A stretch of 21,535 nt of DNA from an uncultured Erythrobacter sp. (GTDB taxonomy: Bacteria; Pseudomonadota; Alphaproteobacteria; Sphingomonadales; Sphingomonadaceae), in assembly GCA_947258465.1 (NCBI GenBank), contig CAMYIQ010000150.1, positions 1-21,535 of the forward strand. The letters run 5' to 3'. Below are positions 1 through 7,367 of the stretch, piece by piece. The number at the start of each line of letters is the position of its first letter. Within the stretch, counting starts at the first letter, position 1. Below the pieces are notes generated by a model. The model did no database searches. It was not told the DNA's origin and saw nothing but the letters and a program-made list of their open reading frames with translations. The position numbers and the translations under genes are program-made.

Positions 1-214
1 CCTCGAAGATCACTTGATCCTCTTCGATAATGACGCATCCGTCGATGCCCTGGCCCATGGCTCTCACTTGGAGGTCCATACGGTCTTCGTGGGGCCAGCT
101 GGTCGTGACGTCGGCCATGCCGCCGGGCACATACTTCCCGATTTCATGGCTGCGGGATTGCAGGCGGCGGCGGACTTCGTCCTTGCCGATCGAATGAGAG
201 ATGGGAACGCGCAT
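1..214 (-). CDS. Polyhydroxyalkanoic acid system family protein, 3' part cut by window edge
   Basis: The reverse strand from an ATG at 214 reads MRVPISHSIGKDEVRRRLQS and stays open for 71 codons to the window edge, so the C-terminus is missing. The start and the VPGGMADVTTSWP segment resemble the small PHA-granule-associated family (PHA_gran_rgn, about 90-100 residues) found near polyhydroxyalkanoate genes in proteobacteria; the role is poorly defined. The ATG overlaps the stop of the upstream xpaC-like gene by one base (TAATG), so it is translationally coupled as the third gene of the telA cluster. The family call rests on recalled sequence resemblance. The reading frame and coupling are directly visible. 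Confidence 0.75.
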   Translation of the reverse strand, partial: MRVPISHSIGKDEVRRRLQSRSHEIGKYVPGGMADVTTSWPHEDRMDLQVRAMGQGIDGCVIIEEDQVIFE

Positions 215-972
215 TAGCTTTTGTCCTCCAGCAGCGGGCTGGTCTCAGCCCCTTCGCCGAACTTGTAATCGAGATAGCGGTGCTTGATCGCCAGATCGTC
301 GAGCGATCCTTCGGCAAGCTGGCGGGTTATCGAATCGATCTCTCCGCTGATTTTGCCGAGGCTGTCGGTCAATTGCTGGTCAGGCGTTGCTCCGGCGCGT
401 TCTTCCTTGCGCAAATGCGCGGGGATGCGGCGATAGCTGTCGATCATCTCGGGTAGTTGTTCGCCAACCAGGCTGCGCACTTCGCGCGCCTTGGGGTGGT
501 TCTGGTCGAGCCCGTCGAGCTGCAGGCCCAACGCATCGAGCTGCACACCCATGTCGTCGACGATCTTGACCGCGGGCGGGGGCAGGGCGGGGCGCTGCGC
601 CTCGAGCCATAGCTCGGTCTTGCCAACCATCTGCCGCACGTCGCCTTTGTTGATGTCGGCGCGTTTGGGCGTCTTTATTTTGGGGTAGTTGCCCAGCACA
701 CCGATGGCGACAACGCTGGCGACGACCAGCGCCATCACGCCGAGGAAGCCGATCCCGTCGACGATGACGCCCAGCACGCCCATTCCGACCCATAGCGCGA
801 AAAGCGCGATGGCGATGTTGCGGACCTTTTTCAGCAGATGGTCGCGCTTCACCTTGGCCGAACCTTCGCCGATCGACGGCGCGCGGCGATGACGCCCGCC
901 GTCGCGGTTGTCACGCACCAGCGCCTTGCCTTCGGCCAGGATACGTTCGCTGTCGCGGGTAAGATCGTTCAC
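214..972 (-). CDS. XpaC-like protein (5-bromo-4-chloroindolyl phosphate hydrolysis family)
   Basis: This 252-residue protein starts at a GTG with a GAGGAG element about 10 nt upstream. The N-terminal 45 residues are charged and probably cytosolic. Residues about 50-92 form two hydrophobic segments (IAIALFALWVGMGVLGVIV and GFLGVMALVVASVVAIGVLG), so it is an inner-membrane protein. The remainder is a helical cytosolic domain. XpaC family members typically sit beside telA, as here: the telA stop is 13 nt upstream and the same strand continues. The family name comes from an indirect phenotype in Bacillus and the biochemical role is unknown. It probably works with TelA at the membrane under envelope or toxic-anion stress. 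Confidence 0.8.
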   Translation of the reverse strand: MNDLTRDSERILAEGKALVRDNRDGGRHRRAPSIGEGSAKVKRDHLLKKVRNIAIALFALWVGMGVLGVIVDGIGFLGVMALVVASVVAIGVLGNYPKIKTPKRADINKGDVRQMVGKTELWLEAQRPALPPPAVKIVDDMGVQLDALGLQLDGLDQNHPKAREVRSLVGEQLPEMIDSYRRIPAHLRKEERAGATPDQQLTDSLGKISGEIDSITRQLAEGSLDDLAIKHRYLDYKFGEGAETSPLLEDKS

Positions 973-985
973 CGGGCCGCGCTCC

Positions 986-2194
986 TCAGCCCTCGATGCT
1001 CAGCAGGCTGCTTTCGGCAACCTGCTTTTGCGCCTGAGCCTGTCCTTCGGCGCGGGCGATATAGCCCTTCGACTTCTCGACCTCGTCGCTGAGCAGAGTG
1101 ACCGTCTGCTTCATGCTGTCGAGCGCGCGGAGCTTGAAGCTGTCGACCTCGTCCATCGTATCGTAGATGTTCTGGAACGCGCGCTGCAGCGTCTCGAGCG
1201 GGATCGTGCTGGCAGCGGCCTGTTCGTGGATCTTGCCGGTCTGGTCGCGCAGCAGCGTGCTGGTGGAATCGATGATCCCCGCGGTCGTGTCGTTCAGCGC
1301 GGTGATCTGGCCCAGCACGAGCCGCTGATTGGTCATCGCTTCGGCCACGGTCACGGCTGTGCGCAGCGCGCCGACCGTTGTGGTGCTGGCGCGATCGACA
1401 CCCTTCACCAGCTCGACATTGTTCTTCTTGACCAGGTCGAGCGCGAGATAGCCCTGCACGCTCACTGCCATCTGGGTGAGCAGATCCTGCGTGCGCTGGC
1501 GGACATAGAACAGCGCGGTTTCGCGCACCGCCTTGGCCTTAGCCGGATCGGTCGCGTCGAGTTCGGCGGCTTTTTCCTCCAGCTTGGCGTCGAGCGAGTT
1601 GGAGATGTGGATCATCTGTTCCAGATTGCCCATCGCCTCCCACAGCTTCTGCCGTTCCACATCGATCGCGGCATTGTCCATGATCAGCTCGTCCTTGCCG
1701 CTGGCCAGGTTGTTGAGGATCGACTGGATATGCGTCTGCGCGCTCTGATAACTGCGGAAATAATTCGTCAGCTTGTTGCCGAACGGGATGATGCCGAGGA
1801 TTTTGCGCGTGCCCGACAGCTTGCCGCGCTTGCCCGGGTCGAGATCTTCCACCACCCGGCGCAATTCGGCCAGATTGGCACCAACGCCTTCGTCCTTGTC
1901 CATCGCGCGCACGGGCCGGTCGAGAAAGCGGTTGGACATGCCGGCCGCCGCCATGATTTCCTTGCGCCCCATATTGGTGAGCTGATCGACCTTCTTGCCG
2001 AATTCGGGCGAATTGGCATCTTCGGCGATCAGGTCGGCAACGAAGCCATCGACCTTGCTCTCGAGCTTGGTTTTGACCTCTTCCGAAACCGGGACGAGAC
2101 CGGCGGCCTTTTCCGGTTTGACGTCGGGCACCGGATCGGGCGGGGTCAGGTCGAAAGCGGTTTCGGTGGCAGTCTGCGTCTTTGTCTCGCTCAT
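986..2194 (-). CDS. telA: TelA family toxic anion resistance protein
   Basis: A 402-residue soluble, mostly alpha-helical protein, the usual length for TelA (PF05816). After a Pro- and acid-rich N-terminal tail, the KVDGFVADLIAED and GIIPFGNKLTNYFRSYQSAQ segments and the coiled-coil-like C-terminal half are typical. There is no signal peptide or membrane segment. The family was named for tellurite resistance and is also linked to envelope stress and antimicrobial tolerance; the molecular mechanism is unknown. It is the first gene of a minus-strand cluster telA-xpaC-PHA system protein with gaps of 13 nt and -1 nt. It is divergent from the PAS-HWE kinase across about 170-220 bp. Family assignment is confident; substrate and role are not. 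Confidence 0.9.
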   Translation of the reverse strand: MSETKTQTATETAFDLTPPDPVPDVKPEKAAGLVPVSEEVKTKLESKVDGFVADLIAEDANSPEFGKKVDQLTNMGRKEIMAAAGMSNRFLDRPVRAMDKDEGVGANLAELRRVVEDLDPGKRGKLSGTRKILGIIPFGNKLTNYFRSYQSAQTHIQSILNNLASGKDELIMDNAAIDVERQKLWEAMGNLEQMIHISNSLDAKLEEKAAELDATDPAKAKAVRETALFYVRQRTQDLLTQMAVSVQGYLALDLVKKNNVELVKGVDRASTTTVGALRTAVTVAEAMTNQRLVLGQITALNDTTAGIIDSTSTLLRDQTGKIHEQAAASTIPLETLQRAFQNIYDTMDEVDSFKLRALDSMKQTVTLLSDEVEKSKGYIARAEGQAQAQKQVAESSLLSIEG

Positions 2195-2364
2195 CTGGCG
2201 CTCGTCTCCGGTTGGCTCGCGGTGGCCTTCAATCCTGTATTAGGGTTGCAATACACGATCTTCAAGCGCGGTCTGGTCGCGGCACGCGATCATGCCGCCT
2301 GCCCGGCCGGTTGGGCAAGCCAAATCTCGAACCGCGAAGAAAAGCCGGAGGAGGGGGAGACACA

Positions 2365-2451
2365 GTGATTTTCCTCAATTATGATAGTGCCTTGCAACTC
2401 GTATGGGGGGTGGGCTTTGACCGATCTGTTCATGACTGGATTCGCCGATAA
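2365..2451 (+). CDS. Candidate 28-codon leader ORF before the PAS-HWE kinase
   Basis: A GTG at 2365 is preceded at ideal spacing by a very strong purine-rich ribosome binding site (GGAGGAGGGGGAG at 2347-2359). It opens a 28-codon frame (MIFLNYDSALQLVWG...) ending at TAA 2449-2451. That frame is not the kinase frame and it overlaps all three plausible kinase starts (2381, 2417, 2432). The best Shine-Dalgarno sequence in the region therefore serves this short frame, which suggests a translated leader coupled to the kinase. The peptide has no recognisable family. The alternatives are a sequencing frameshift or a chance purine run. Confidence 0.35.
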   Translation: MIFLNYDSALQLVWGVGFDRSVHDWIRR

Positions 2452-3433
2452 GGCGAATGACGTCCTGCAAGGGATTCTCGCTCAGACGGTCGAGTGTATC
2501 ATGCTGGTCAATCTCGACGGCGAACTCGAATACATCAATCCCAATGGGCTACGCGCCTTTGGCTTCGAAGATTTTTCCGATGTCGGCGACCGGCGCTGGG
2601 CGGATTTCTGGCCCGCCGATCGTCAGGCCCGGGCCGCGACGGCATTCGACCGCGCACGGCGCGGCCAGCAGGACCGGTTCGAAGGATATTCGCCCGACCG
2701 GCATCAGGCACCTCATTGGTGGGATGTCAGCGTATCGCCAATCGTCGGTCAGGACGGTGCGGTTACGCATATCCTTTCCAGCATGCGCGACGTGACGATC
2801 GGCGTGCAGGAGCGGCTCGGGGAGCGCATGAAGCGCGAGGAAGCGGAGCGTTTCGCCGAACGGTCCGACAGCGTGGCGCGCGAAATGCGGCATCGCCTCA
2901 AAAACCAGTTGGCGGTGGTCGGATCGGTGGCGAAGTTGCTGTCGCGCAATTCCGACAGTCCCGCCGACCTGACCGAGCGGCTGACGGAAAAACTCCAGGC
3001 ACTGGCGCGCGCGCAGGACCTGCTCACGATCAATCACGACGAACCGCCAGAGCTCGGGGCGGCGATCGCGCAGGTGCTCGAGGCGAGCGGAGCGGGCGAA
3101 CGTATCGAGGTCGGGACCATGCCCAAGGGCAAGCTGGGCGACGACGCCATCCAGCAAATGGCTCTGATCCTGGGCGAATTGCAGACCAATTCGCTCAAAT
3201 ATGGGGCCTTATCCTACGATAGCGGCCAGATCACCCTGACCGGAACGCGCAACGGTAGCGATCTGGCGATACACTGGCATGAGGATACCGGCCGGACGAT
3301 CGTTCCGCCGGAAGCCGAAGGGTCGGGTTTCAAGCTGCTTCAGCGCCTGGGTTCCACCCCGAGGTCGCGCGCCCGGGTGCAATGGCATTCGCGCGGGCCG
3401 ACGATCGATTTCTACGTTCGCGCGCTCGACTAG
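2417..3433 (+). CDS. PAS domain HWE/HRxxN-family sensor histidine kinase, cytosolic
   Basis: Numbering is from TTG 2417 (338 residues), which has a G-run 6 nt upstream; ATG 2381 and ATG 2432 are alternatives. Residues about 10-125 form a PAS domain (VNLDGELEYINPNG early, then the VSPIVGQDGAVTHILSSMRDV end), a signal-input fold whose ligand cannot be read. The phosphoacceptor H159 lies in MRHRLKNQLAVV, the HRxxN motif of kinases that feed the PhyR stress pathway. The N box reads LILGELQTNSLKYGAL, so the family histidine (HELxTN) is Gly253, while the later W-x-E (IHWHED) is kept. There is no membrane segment. It converges on a single-domain response regulator with a 4-base stop overlap, an obvious candidate phosphotransfer partner. 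Confidence 0.88.
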   Translation: MTDLFMTGFADKANDVLQGILAQTVECIMLVNLDGELEYINPNGLRAFGFEDFSDVGDRRWADFWPADRQARAATAFDRARRGQQDRFEGYSPDRHQAPHWWDVSVSPIVGQDGAVTHILSSMRDVTIGVQERLGERMKREEAERFAERSDSVAREMRHRLKNQLAVVGSVAKLLSRNSDSPADLTERLTEKLQALARAQDLLTINHDEPPELGAAIAQVLEASGAGERIEVGTMPKGKLGDDAIQQMALILGELQTNSLKYGALSYDSGQITLTGTRNGSDLAIHWHEDTGRTIVPPEAEGSGFKLLQRLGSTPRSRARVQWHSRGPTIDFYVRALD

Positions 3434-3807
3434 GCGTTCGGCTCACCAGTGAAAGCGATCAGGGCTTCCACGATCTCTTCGTGAGCGGCCGGTTTTTCGA
3501 TACAAAGCCTTCCCTTGAAAGGGGCGGGCAATAGATCGGTTCGGCATTGCGCGCTGACGAAGGCGTAGGGCACGCTGTGACGATCGAGCTCTTCTGCGAT
3601 CGGCCACACATATTCGCCGCCGATGTCCACATCCAGCAAAGCGGCGTCGAGATGGTTTTCGCGCACCAGTTGCATGCCGGTTCCGATGTCGAGCGCCGGG
3701 CCAACGGGTTCGGCCCCGACCTCGTCCACTAGATCGCTGATGTCGTAGGCAAGGATCGGATTATCCTCGACGATGAGGATGCGTTTACCCGGCAGTTTGT
3801 TCTTCAT
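3430..3807 (-). CDS. Single-domain response regulator, probable EcfG regulon member
   Basis: A receiver domain of about 125 residues with no output domain. A GTG at 3810 directly precedes the ATG at 3807 and either may be used. Numbering from the GTG: the acidic pair is in ILIVEDNP (E15, D16), the phosphoacceptor is D60 in LLDVD, and the conserved lysine is K106 in CIEKP. In place of the usual Thr/Ser switch region it has VPYAFVSAQ, which resembles but does not match the FAT-GUY-type receivers of alphaproteobacterial stress signalling. The stop codon overlaps that of the HWE kinase in a CTAG. An EcfG-type promoter lies about 55-80 nt upstream, so stress induction is expected. A phospho-sink or relay role is inferred. 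Confidence 0.88.
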   Translation of the reverse strand: MKNKLPGKRILIVEDNPILAYDISDLVDEVGAEPVGPALDIGTGMQLVRENHLDAALLDVDIGGEYVWPIAEELDRHSVPYAFVSAQCRTDLLPAPFKGRLCIEKPAAHEEIVEALIAFTGEPNA

Positions 3808-3863
3808 CACGGCAATGGGTGCTCTTCAGCGGATGCGACCCGGCTGATACGATTATAGCAAAG

Positions 3864-3888
3864 AACCGTGTGAAACGCTCGGAGTTCC
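3864..3888 (-). promoter_or_regulatory. EcfG-type promoter before the 3430-3807 response regulator
   Basis: On the minus strand the -35 GGAAC is at 3888-3884, followed by a 16-nt spacer (3883-3868) and GGTT at 3867-3864. The consensus for the general-stress sigma factor EcfG is GGAAC-N16/17-cGTT, so GTT is kept and only the C is changed to G. Transcription would begin near 3857, leaving an untranslated leader of about 50 nt. The spacing matches the two perfect sites in front of nepR and phyR. Confidence 0.6.
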
Positions 3889-3969
3889 GAGGAATATCGA
3901 CCAAGTGCGAGCCTGGCGCGACGATCCGCCGAGCACCTCATTTGCCGATGGTTGGTGCCGCGGACGACC

Positions 3970-5703
3970 TCAGGCGGCGAGGTCCAACGGCTGTATCTCG
4001 CCGGCGAGGTATAGCTTTTTCGCTTTCGCCCGGCTCAATTTGCCCGAACTGGTGCGTGGCAGCGTGCGCGGGGGAACCAGTTCGACCACGCAGCTCATAC
4101 CGGTCACTCCGCGAACCTTGTCGGCGATCTGGTCGCGCAATTTGATCCGTTCCTCGGCGTCCGACACGCGGCAATGGACCAGCACTGCGGGCGCCTCCTC
4201 GCCATTTTCGGTATCGACCGAGAAGGCGGCGATGTCGCCATGGTTGAACCCGGGCAATTGTTCGACCGCCCATTCGATATCCTGCGGCCACAAATTCTTG
4301 CCGTTGATGATGATCATGTCTTTCGCCCGGCCGACGATGAACAGATAGCCATCGGCCATATAGCCCATGTCGCCCGTATCGAGCCATCCGTCGACGAGGC
4401 AGTCCTTCGTTGCCTCTTCGTTGCGGAAATAGGAATGCATCACGCTCTTGCCGCGGCACCAGACCTTGCCGATCTGGTGGTCGTTCTTGACCTCGCCATT
4501 TTCGCCGCGGATTTCGACCTCCATGCCGGGGATCGGCTTGCCGCAATTGACGATCGCCCGATAGCGCGCGGGTTTCGACAGATCACGCGGGCGGCCCGAC
4601 AGGCGTTCCTCCTCGACCAGTTCGACGCGGATACCTTCGCCCGGGGGCATCACGGTGACCGCCAGTGTCGCTTCGGCGAGGCCGTAGCTCGGATTGAAGC
4701 TGTTCGCCTTGAAGCCCGCATCGGCAAAGGCGTTGACGAAGCTCTGCATTACGTCGGGGCGGATCATGTCCGCGCCATTGCCGGCCACGCGCCAGCGCGA
4801 CAGGTCGAAGCGATCGGCAACGTGGCTCTGGCTGGAAATGCGGCGGGCACAGATGTCGTACCCGAAAGTCGGCGAATAGCTGAGGGTCGTACCCGTGTTC
4901 CGGCTGATTAGGTCGAGCCAGGCGAGGGGACGGCGGGCGAAATGTTCGGTCTTGATGAGATCGACCGACACCTGATTGGCGATCAGCGACAGGAAGCAGC
5001 CGACCAGCCCCATATCGTGATACCAGGGCAGCCAGCTGACCACCCGATCATTGGTGCCGATGTTCATCGATTCGGCATGGCCGCGCAGATTGTGCAGCAA
5101 GGCTTCGTGCGTCACCGCGACGCCCGTGGGGAAACGAGTCGAACCCGAGGAATATTGCAGATAGCAGATATCGTCGGGTTGGGCCTCGGGCAGGTCGACC
5201 GGGGGGGCGGGCCGCCGGGCGAAATCTTCCCAGCTTTCCCCGGCGCAACCCTGTTTGTCGGCAGCGGCCTTGGCCATTTCGGCGATTTCGCCGGGATAGA
5301 TGAGGATCTTCGGATCCGAACTCTGCAATTGTACCGAAAGCTGGTCGATATAGCTTTCCTTGCCGCCGAAGGTCGTCGGCAGCGGCAGCGGCACGGGCCA
5401 GGCGCCCATCAGAGTGCAGGCACAAAAAAGCGCGGCGAATTCGGGGCTTGTCTCGGCCACCAGCGCGACGCGGTCTTCCTTCTCGATGCCCATGGCCACG
5501 AGCCGATGGGCCGCTTCGAGAGCATCCTCGCGCATCTGCGCATAGCGATAGACCCGATGGAGCGTCCCGCGCATGTCGTGGAAATTGAGGCCTTTCGCAC
5601 TACGCGCTGCATAGTCGATGGCATCGTTGAAGGTCGCGAAGTCCGAACGACGGCGTGGCAGGTTGCAGTCGTTCGGCGTCGGCGTCAGTACGGCGTCGGT
5701 CAT
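3970..5703 (-). CDS. Fatty acyl-AMP ligase / acyl-ACP synthetase-like adenylating enzyme
   Basis: A 577-residue ANL-superfamily enzyme that activates a fatty acid with ATP to acyl-AMP and passes it to an acceptor (ACP or CoA). The P-loop-like motif is YSSGSTRFPTGVAVTH (around residue 183). The GWLDTGDMGY motif is around 438, and the C-terminal subdomain has RTSSGKLSR with the catalytic lysine near 553. The SWLPWYHDMGLVG segment and length fit the fatty acyl-AMP ligase branch rather than classical FadD. It is monocistronic here. In Caulobacter an enzyme of this type supplies acyl-ACP for ceramide synthesis; since the window also holds a candidate ceramide synthase, that role is plausible but unproven. 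No ACP or polyketide genes are adjacent. Confidence 0.85.
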   Translation of the reverse strand: MTDAVLTPTPNDCNLPRRRSDFATFNDAIDYAARSAKGLNFHDMRGTLHRVYRYAQMREDALEAAHRLVAMGIEKEDRVALVAETSPEFAALFCACTLMGAWPVPLPLPTTFGGKESYIDQLSVQLQSSDPKILIYPGEIAEMAKAAADKQGCAGESWEDFARRPAPPVDLPEAQPDDICYLQYSSGSTRFPTGVAVTHEALLHNLRGHAESMNIGTNDRVVSWLPWYHDMGLVGCFLSLIANQVSVDLIKTEHFARRPLAWLDLISRNTGTTLSYSPTFGYDICARRISSQSHVADRFDLSRWRVAGNGADMIRPDVMQSFVNAFADAGFKANSFNPSYGLAEATLAVTVMPPGEGIRVELVEEERLSGRPRDLSKPARYRAIVNCGKPIPGMEVEIRGENGEVKNDHQIGKVWCRGKSVMHSYFRNEEATKDCLVDGWLDTGDMGYMADGYLFIVGRAKDMIIINGKNLWPQDIEWAVEQLPGFNHGDIAAFSVDTENGEEAPAVLVHCRVSDAEERIKLRDQIADKVRGVTGMSCVVELVPPRTLPRTSSGKLSRAKAKKLYLAGEIQPLDLAA

Positions 5704-5835
5704 AATTATCGGCGATACCCGTGAATAGCTGGAGCCTTGCGGCTTCCCTCATTACTTGATCTGGCGCGCAATCCATATGGTTGCACGCTCTCCCGCATTT
5801 CCCAATCTGAAAGGAGTGTGGCAGGAATATGGCCG

Positions 5836-6420
5836 ATGGATGATGAAGGCGCAACATTCTCCCGCACACGTCGCGGGGCAAAACCGCTTGATCGCACGCG
5901 GCTGGAAGAGTTGGCGGTCGCCTATGTCGCGCGTTTCGCGACCAGTGCGGGCAAACTGCAGGCCTATCTGAAACGCAAGCTGCGCGAGCGTGGATTCGTC
6001 GAGGGGGAGGACCCCGATGTCGCCGGTCTGGTCGAAAGGTTCGTCGCCAGGGGCTATGTCGACGACGAGGCCTATGGCCGTGCCAAGGCGGCCGATCTGA
6101 CTGCGCGGGGCTATGGCGCACGGAGGGTAGAGGCGAATCTGCGGGCGGCCGGAATCGCCGACGACATGCGCGGCCTGCTTGCACCGGGAGAGGCGGAAAA
6201 ACGCCAGGCCGCGCTGGTGCTTGCGCGCAAACGCGGCTTCGGCCCTTTCGCCAGGCCGCATGATCTCGGCCCGGACGAACGCCATAAGCTCAAGCAAAAG
6301 CGGCTTGCGGCAATGGTGCGCGCGGGCCATGATTTCGAGCATGCCAGGCGCGTCATCGAAGCGCGCGATATCGAGGAGCTGGAGGAATGGGTCGCGCAAG
6401 CACGGGACGAACGGGAGTGA
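5836..6420 (+). CDS. recX: RecX family regulatory protein
   Basis: A 194-residue protein from ATG 5836 (MDDEGATFSRTRRG). An upstream in-frame TTG at 5737 would add 33 residues with no family resemblance and was not chosen. The RecX signature is visible: AGKLQAYLKRKLRERGF (about residues 38-54), then LVERFVARGYVDDEAYGRA and RGYGARRVEANLRAAGI, the three-helix repeats of RecX. RecX binds RecA filaments and modulates strand exchange and the SOS response. recA is not in the window, which is common in alphaproteobacteria. The last 34 bases overlap the start of the DUF192 gene (4 bases if the internal GTG is used), so the two are probably co-translated. Confidence 0.88.
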   Translation: MDDEGATFSRTRRGAKPLDRTRLEELAVAYVARFATSAGKLQAYLKRKLRERGFVEGEDPDVAGLVERFVARGYVDDEAYGRAKAADLTARGYGARRVEANLRAAGIADDMRGLLAPGEAEKRQAALVLARKRGFGPFARPHDLGPDERHKLKQKRLAAMVRAGHDFEHARRVIEARDIEELEEWVAQARDERE

Positions 6421-6917
6421 GAGCGCTGGGCGCCTGCGCGGCGCTTGCGATGCTGATGGCCTGTTCGCCGCAAACGCAGGCGGAACCGCGCGGCGACCAG
6501 GCAACAACGATTGCCGAAACCGCCACGCCGAATGTGCATCCGGTTTCCGGCCTTGCGATCATCCCGCTATCGGTGACGAGCGATGGCGAACGAATCGGCT
6601 TCCGGGTCGAGGTGGCCGATTCGCCCGAAGCCCAGGCGCGCGGTCTCATGTTCCGCACCGAGCTGGGGGATTTCGAGGGGATGATCTTCCCCTATGACGG
6701 GACCACGGCGCAAAGCTTCTGGATGAAGAACACCCCGCTCCCGCTCGATATCATCTTCATCGGGCCGGACAGGCGGATCGCCAATATCGCCGCGATGACC
6801 GAACCCTATTCGCTCGAATCGGTCTATTCGGTGGGGCCTGTCCTGGGCGTGCTGGAGCTGCGCGGTGGGCGCGCGGCCGAACTCGGCATCGAACCCGGCG
6901 ATCTGGTGGAATGGTAA
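6387..6917 (+). CDS. DUF192 family lipoprotein
   Basis: A 176-residue protein with an N-terminal lipoprotein signal: a basic n-region, the hydrophobic ALGACAALAMLMA stretch and the lipobox LMAC with Cys26. From about residue 60 it is a DUF192 domain (PF02643), with RGLMFRTEL, FWMKNTPLPLDIIFI and the closing VLELRGGRAAELGIEPGD. The family is widespread, periplasmic or extracytoplasmic, and of unknown function. ATG 6387 is preceded immediately by GGAGGA, too close for a good ribosome site. GTG 6417, which overlaps the recX stop as GTGA, is an equally good start and gives a shorter but complete signal peptide. NDUFA12 begins 49 nt downstream. Confidence 0.85.
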   Translation: MGRASTGRTGVRALGACAALAMLMACSPQTQAEPRGDQATTIAETATPNVHPVSGLAIIPLSVTSDGERIGFRVEVADSPEAQARGLMFRTELGDFEGMIFPYDGTTAQSFWMKNTPLPLDIIFIGPDRRIANIAAMTEPYSLESVYSVGPVLGVLELRGGRAAELGIEPGDLVEW

Positions 6918-6966
6918 GCGTCGAACTGGCTTGGCCCGCGCGCGCGAATCCGCTAACCGCGCGGCC

Positions 6967-7365
6967 ATGAACTTCCTCGGCAAGATCTTCACCTGGTGGG
7001 ACGGCGCCACGATCGGCACTCTCCTGTGGTCCTCGCGCAATGGCGAACACGTCGGCACCGACGCGCAGGGTAACAAATACTACCGTTCCAAGAAGAAGAC
7101 CGGGGACGGTCGCGAACGGCGCTGGGTAATCTACGAAGGTTCCAACGATGCGAGCCGCGTGCCCAGCGAATGGCATGGCTGGCTGCATGGGGCCTTCGAC
7201 GACGTGCCGGAAAGCCGCCTGCCTCCGGCCCGCATATGGGAAGCCGATTACACGCCCAACGTCACGGGAACGCCCGCCGCCTATCGTCCGGCCGGCGCGC
7301 TGGAGCGTGGGGGCAAGCGCGCCGCGGCAACGGGCGATTACGAAGCCTGGTCGCCCGAGGCGTGA
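6967..7365 (+). CDS. NADH:ubiquinone oxidoreductase subunit NDUFA12 family
   Basis: A 132-residue protein from ATG 6967. The features FLGKIFTWWDGATIGTLLW, GNKYYRSKKK, RRWVIYEG, DASRVPSEWHGWLH and YTPNVTGTPAAYRP are the hallmark of the NDUFA12/B17.2 supernumerary subunit of respiratory complex I, found in alphaproteobacteria and mitochondria. It lies at the inner-membrane face of complex I and helps assembly or stability. The main nuo operon is not here, as is usual for this subunit. Its stop TGA overlaps a possible GTG start of the next lipoprotein gene, and the NDUFA12-DUF2155 order is conserved in alphaproteobacteria, so the two probably share a transcript. Confidence 0.93.
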   Translation: MNFLGKIFTWWDGATIGTLLWSSRNGEHVGTDAQGNKYYRSKKKTGDGRERRWVIYEGSNDASRVPSEWHGWLHGAFDDVPESRLPPARIWEADYTPNVTGTPAAYRPAGALERGGKRAAATGDYEAWSPEA

Positions 7366-7367
7366 CG

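Noticed and set aside
908..2368. 486-codon plus-strand frame antisense to telA and xpaC
   Set aside because: It is a GC-rich shadow frame; telA on the opposite strand has clear family motifs and codon pattern.
5737..5835. N-terminal extension of RecX from TTG 5737
   Set aside because: The 33 extra residues do not resemble RecX; ATG 5836 gives the usual family start.
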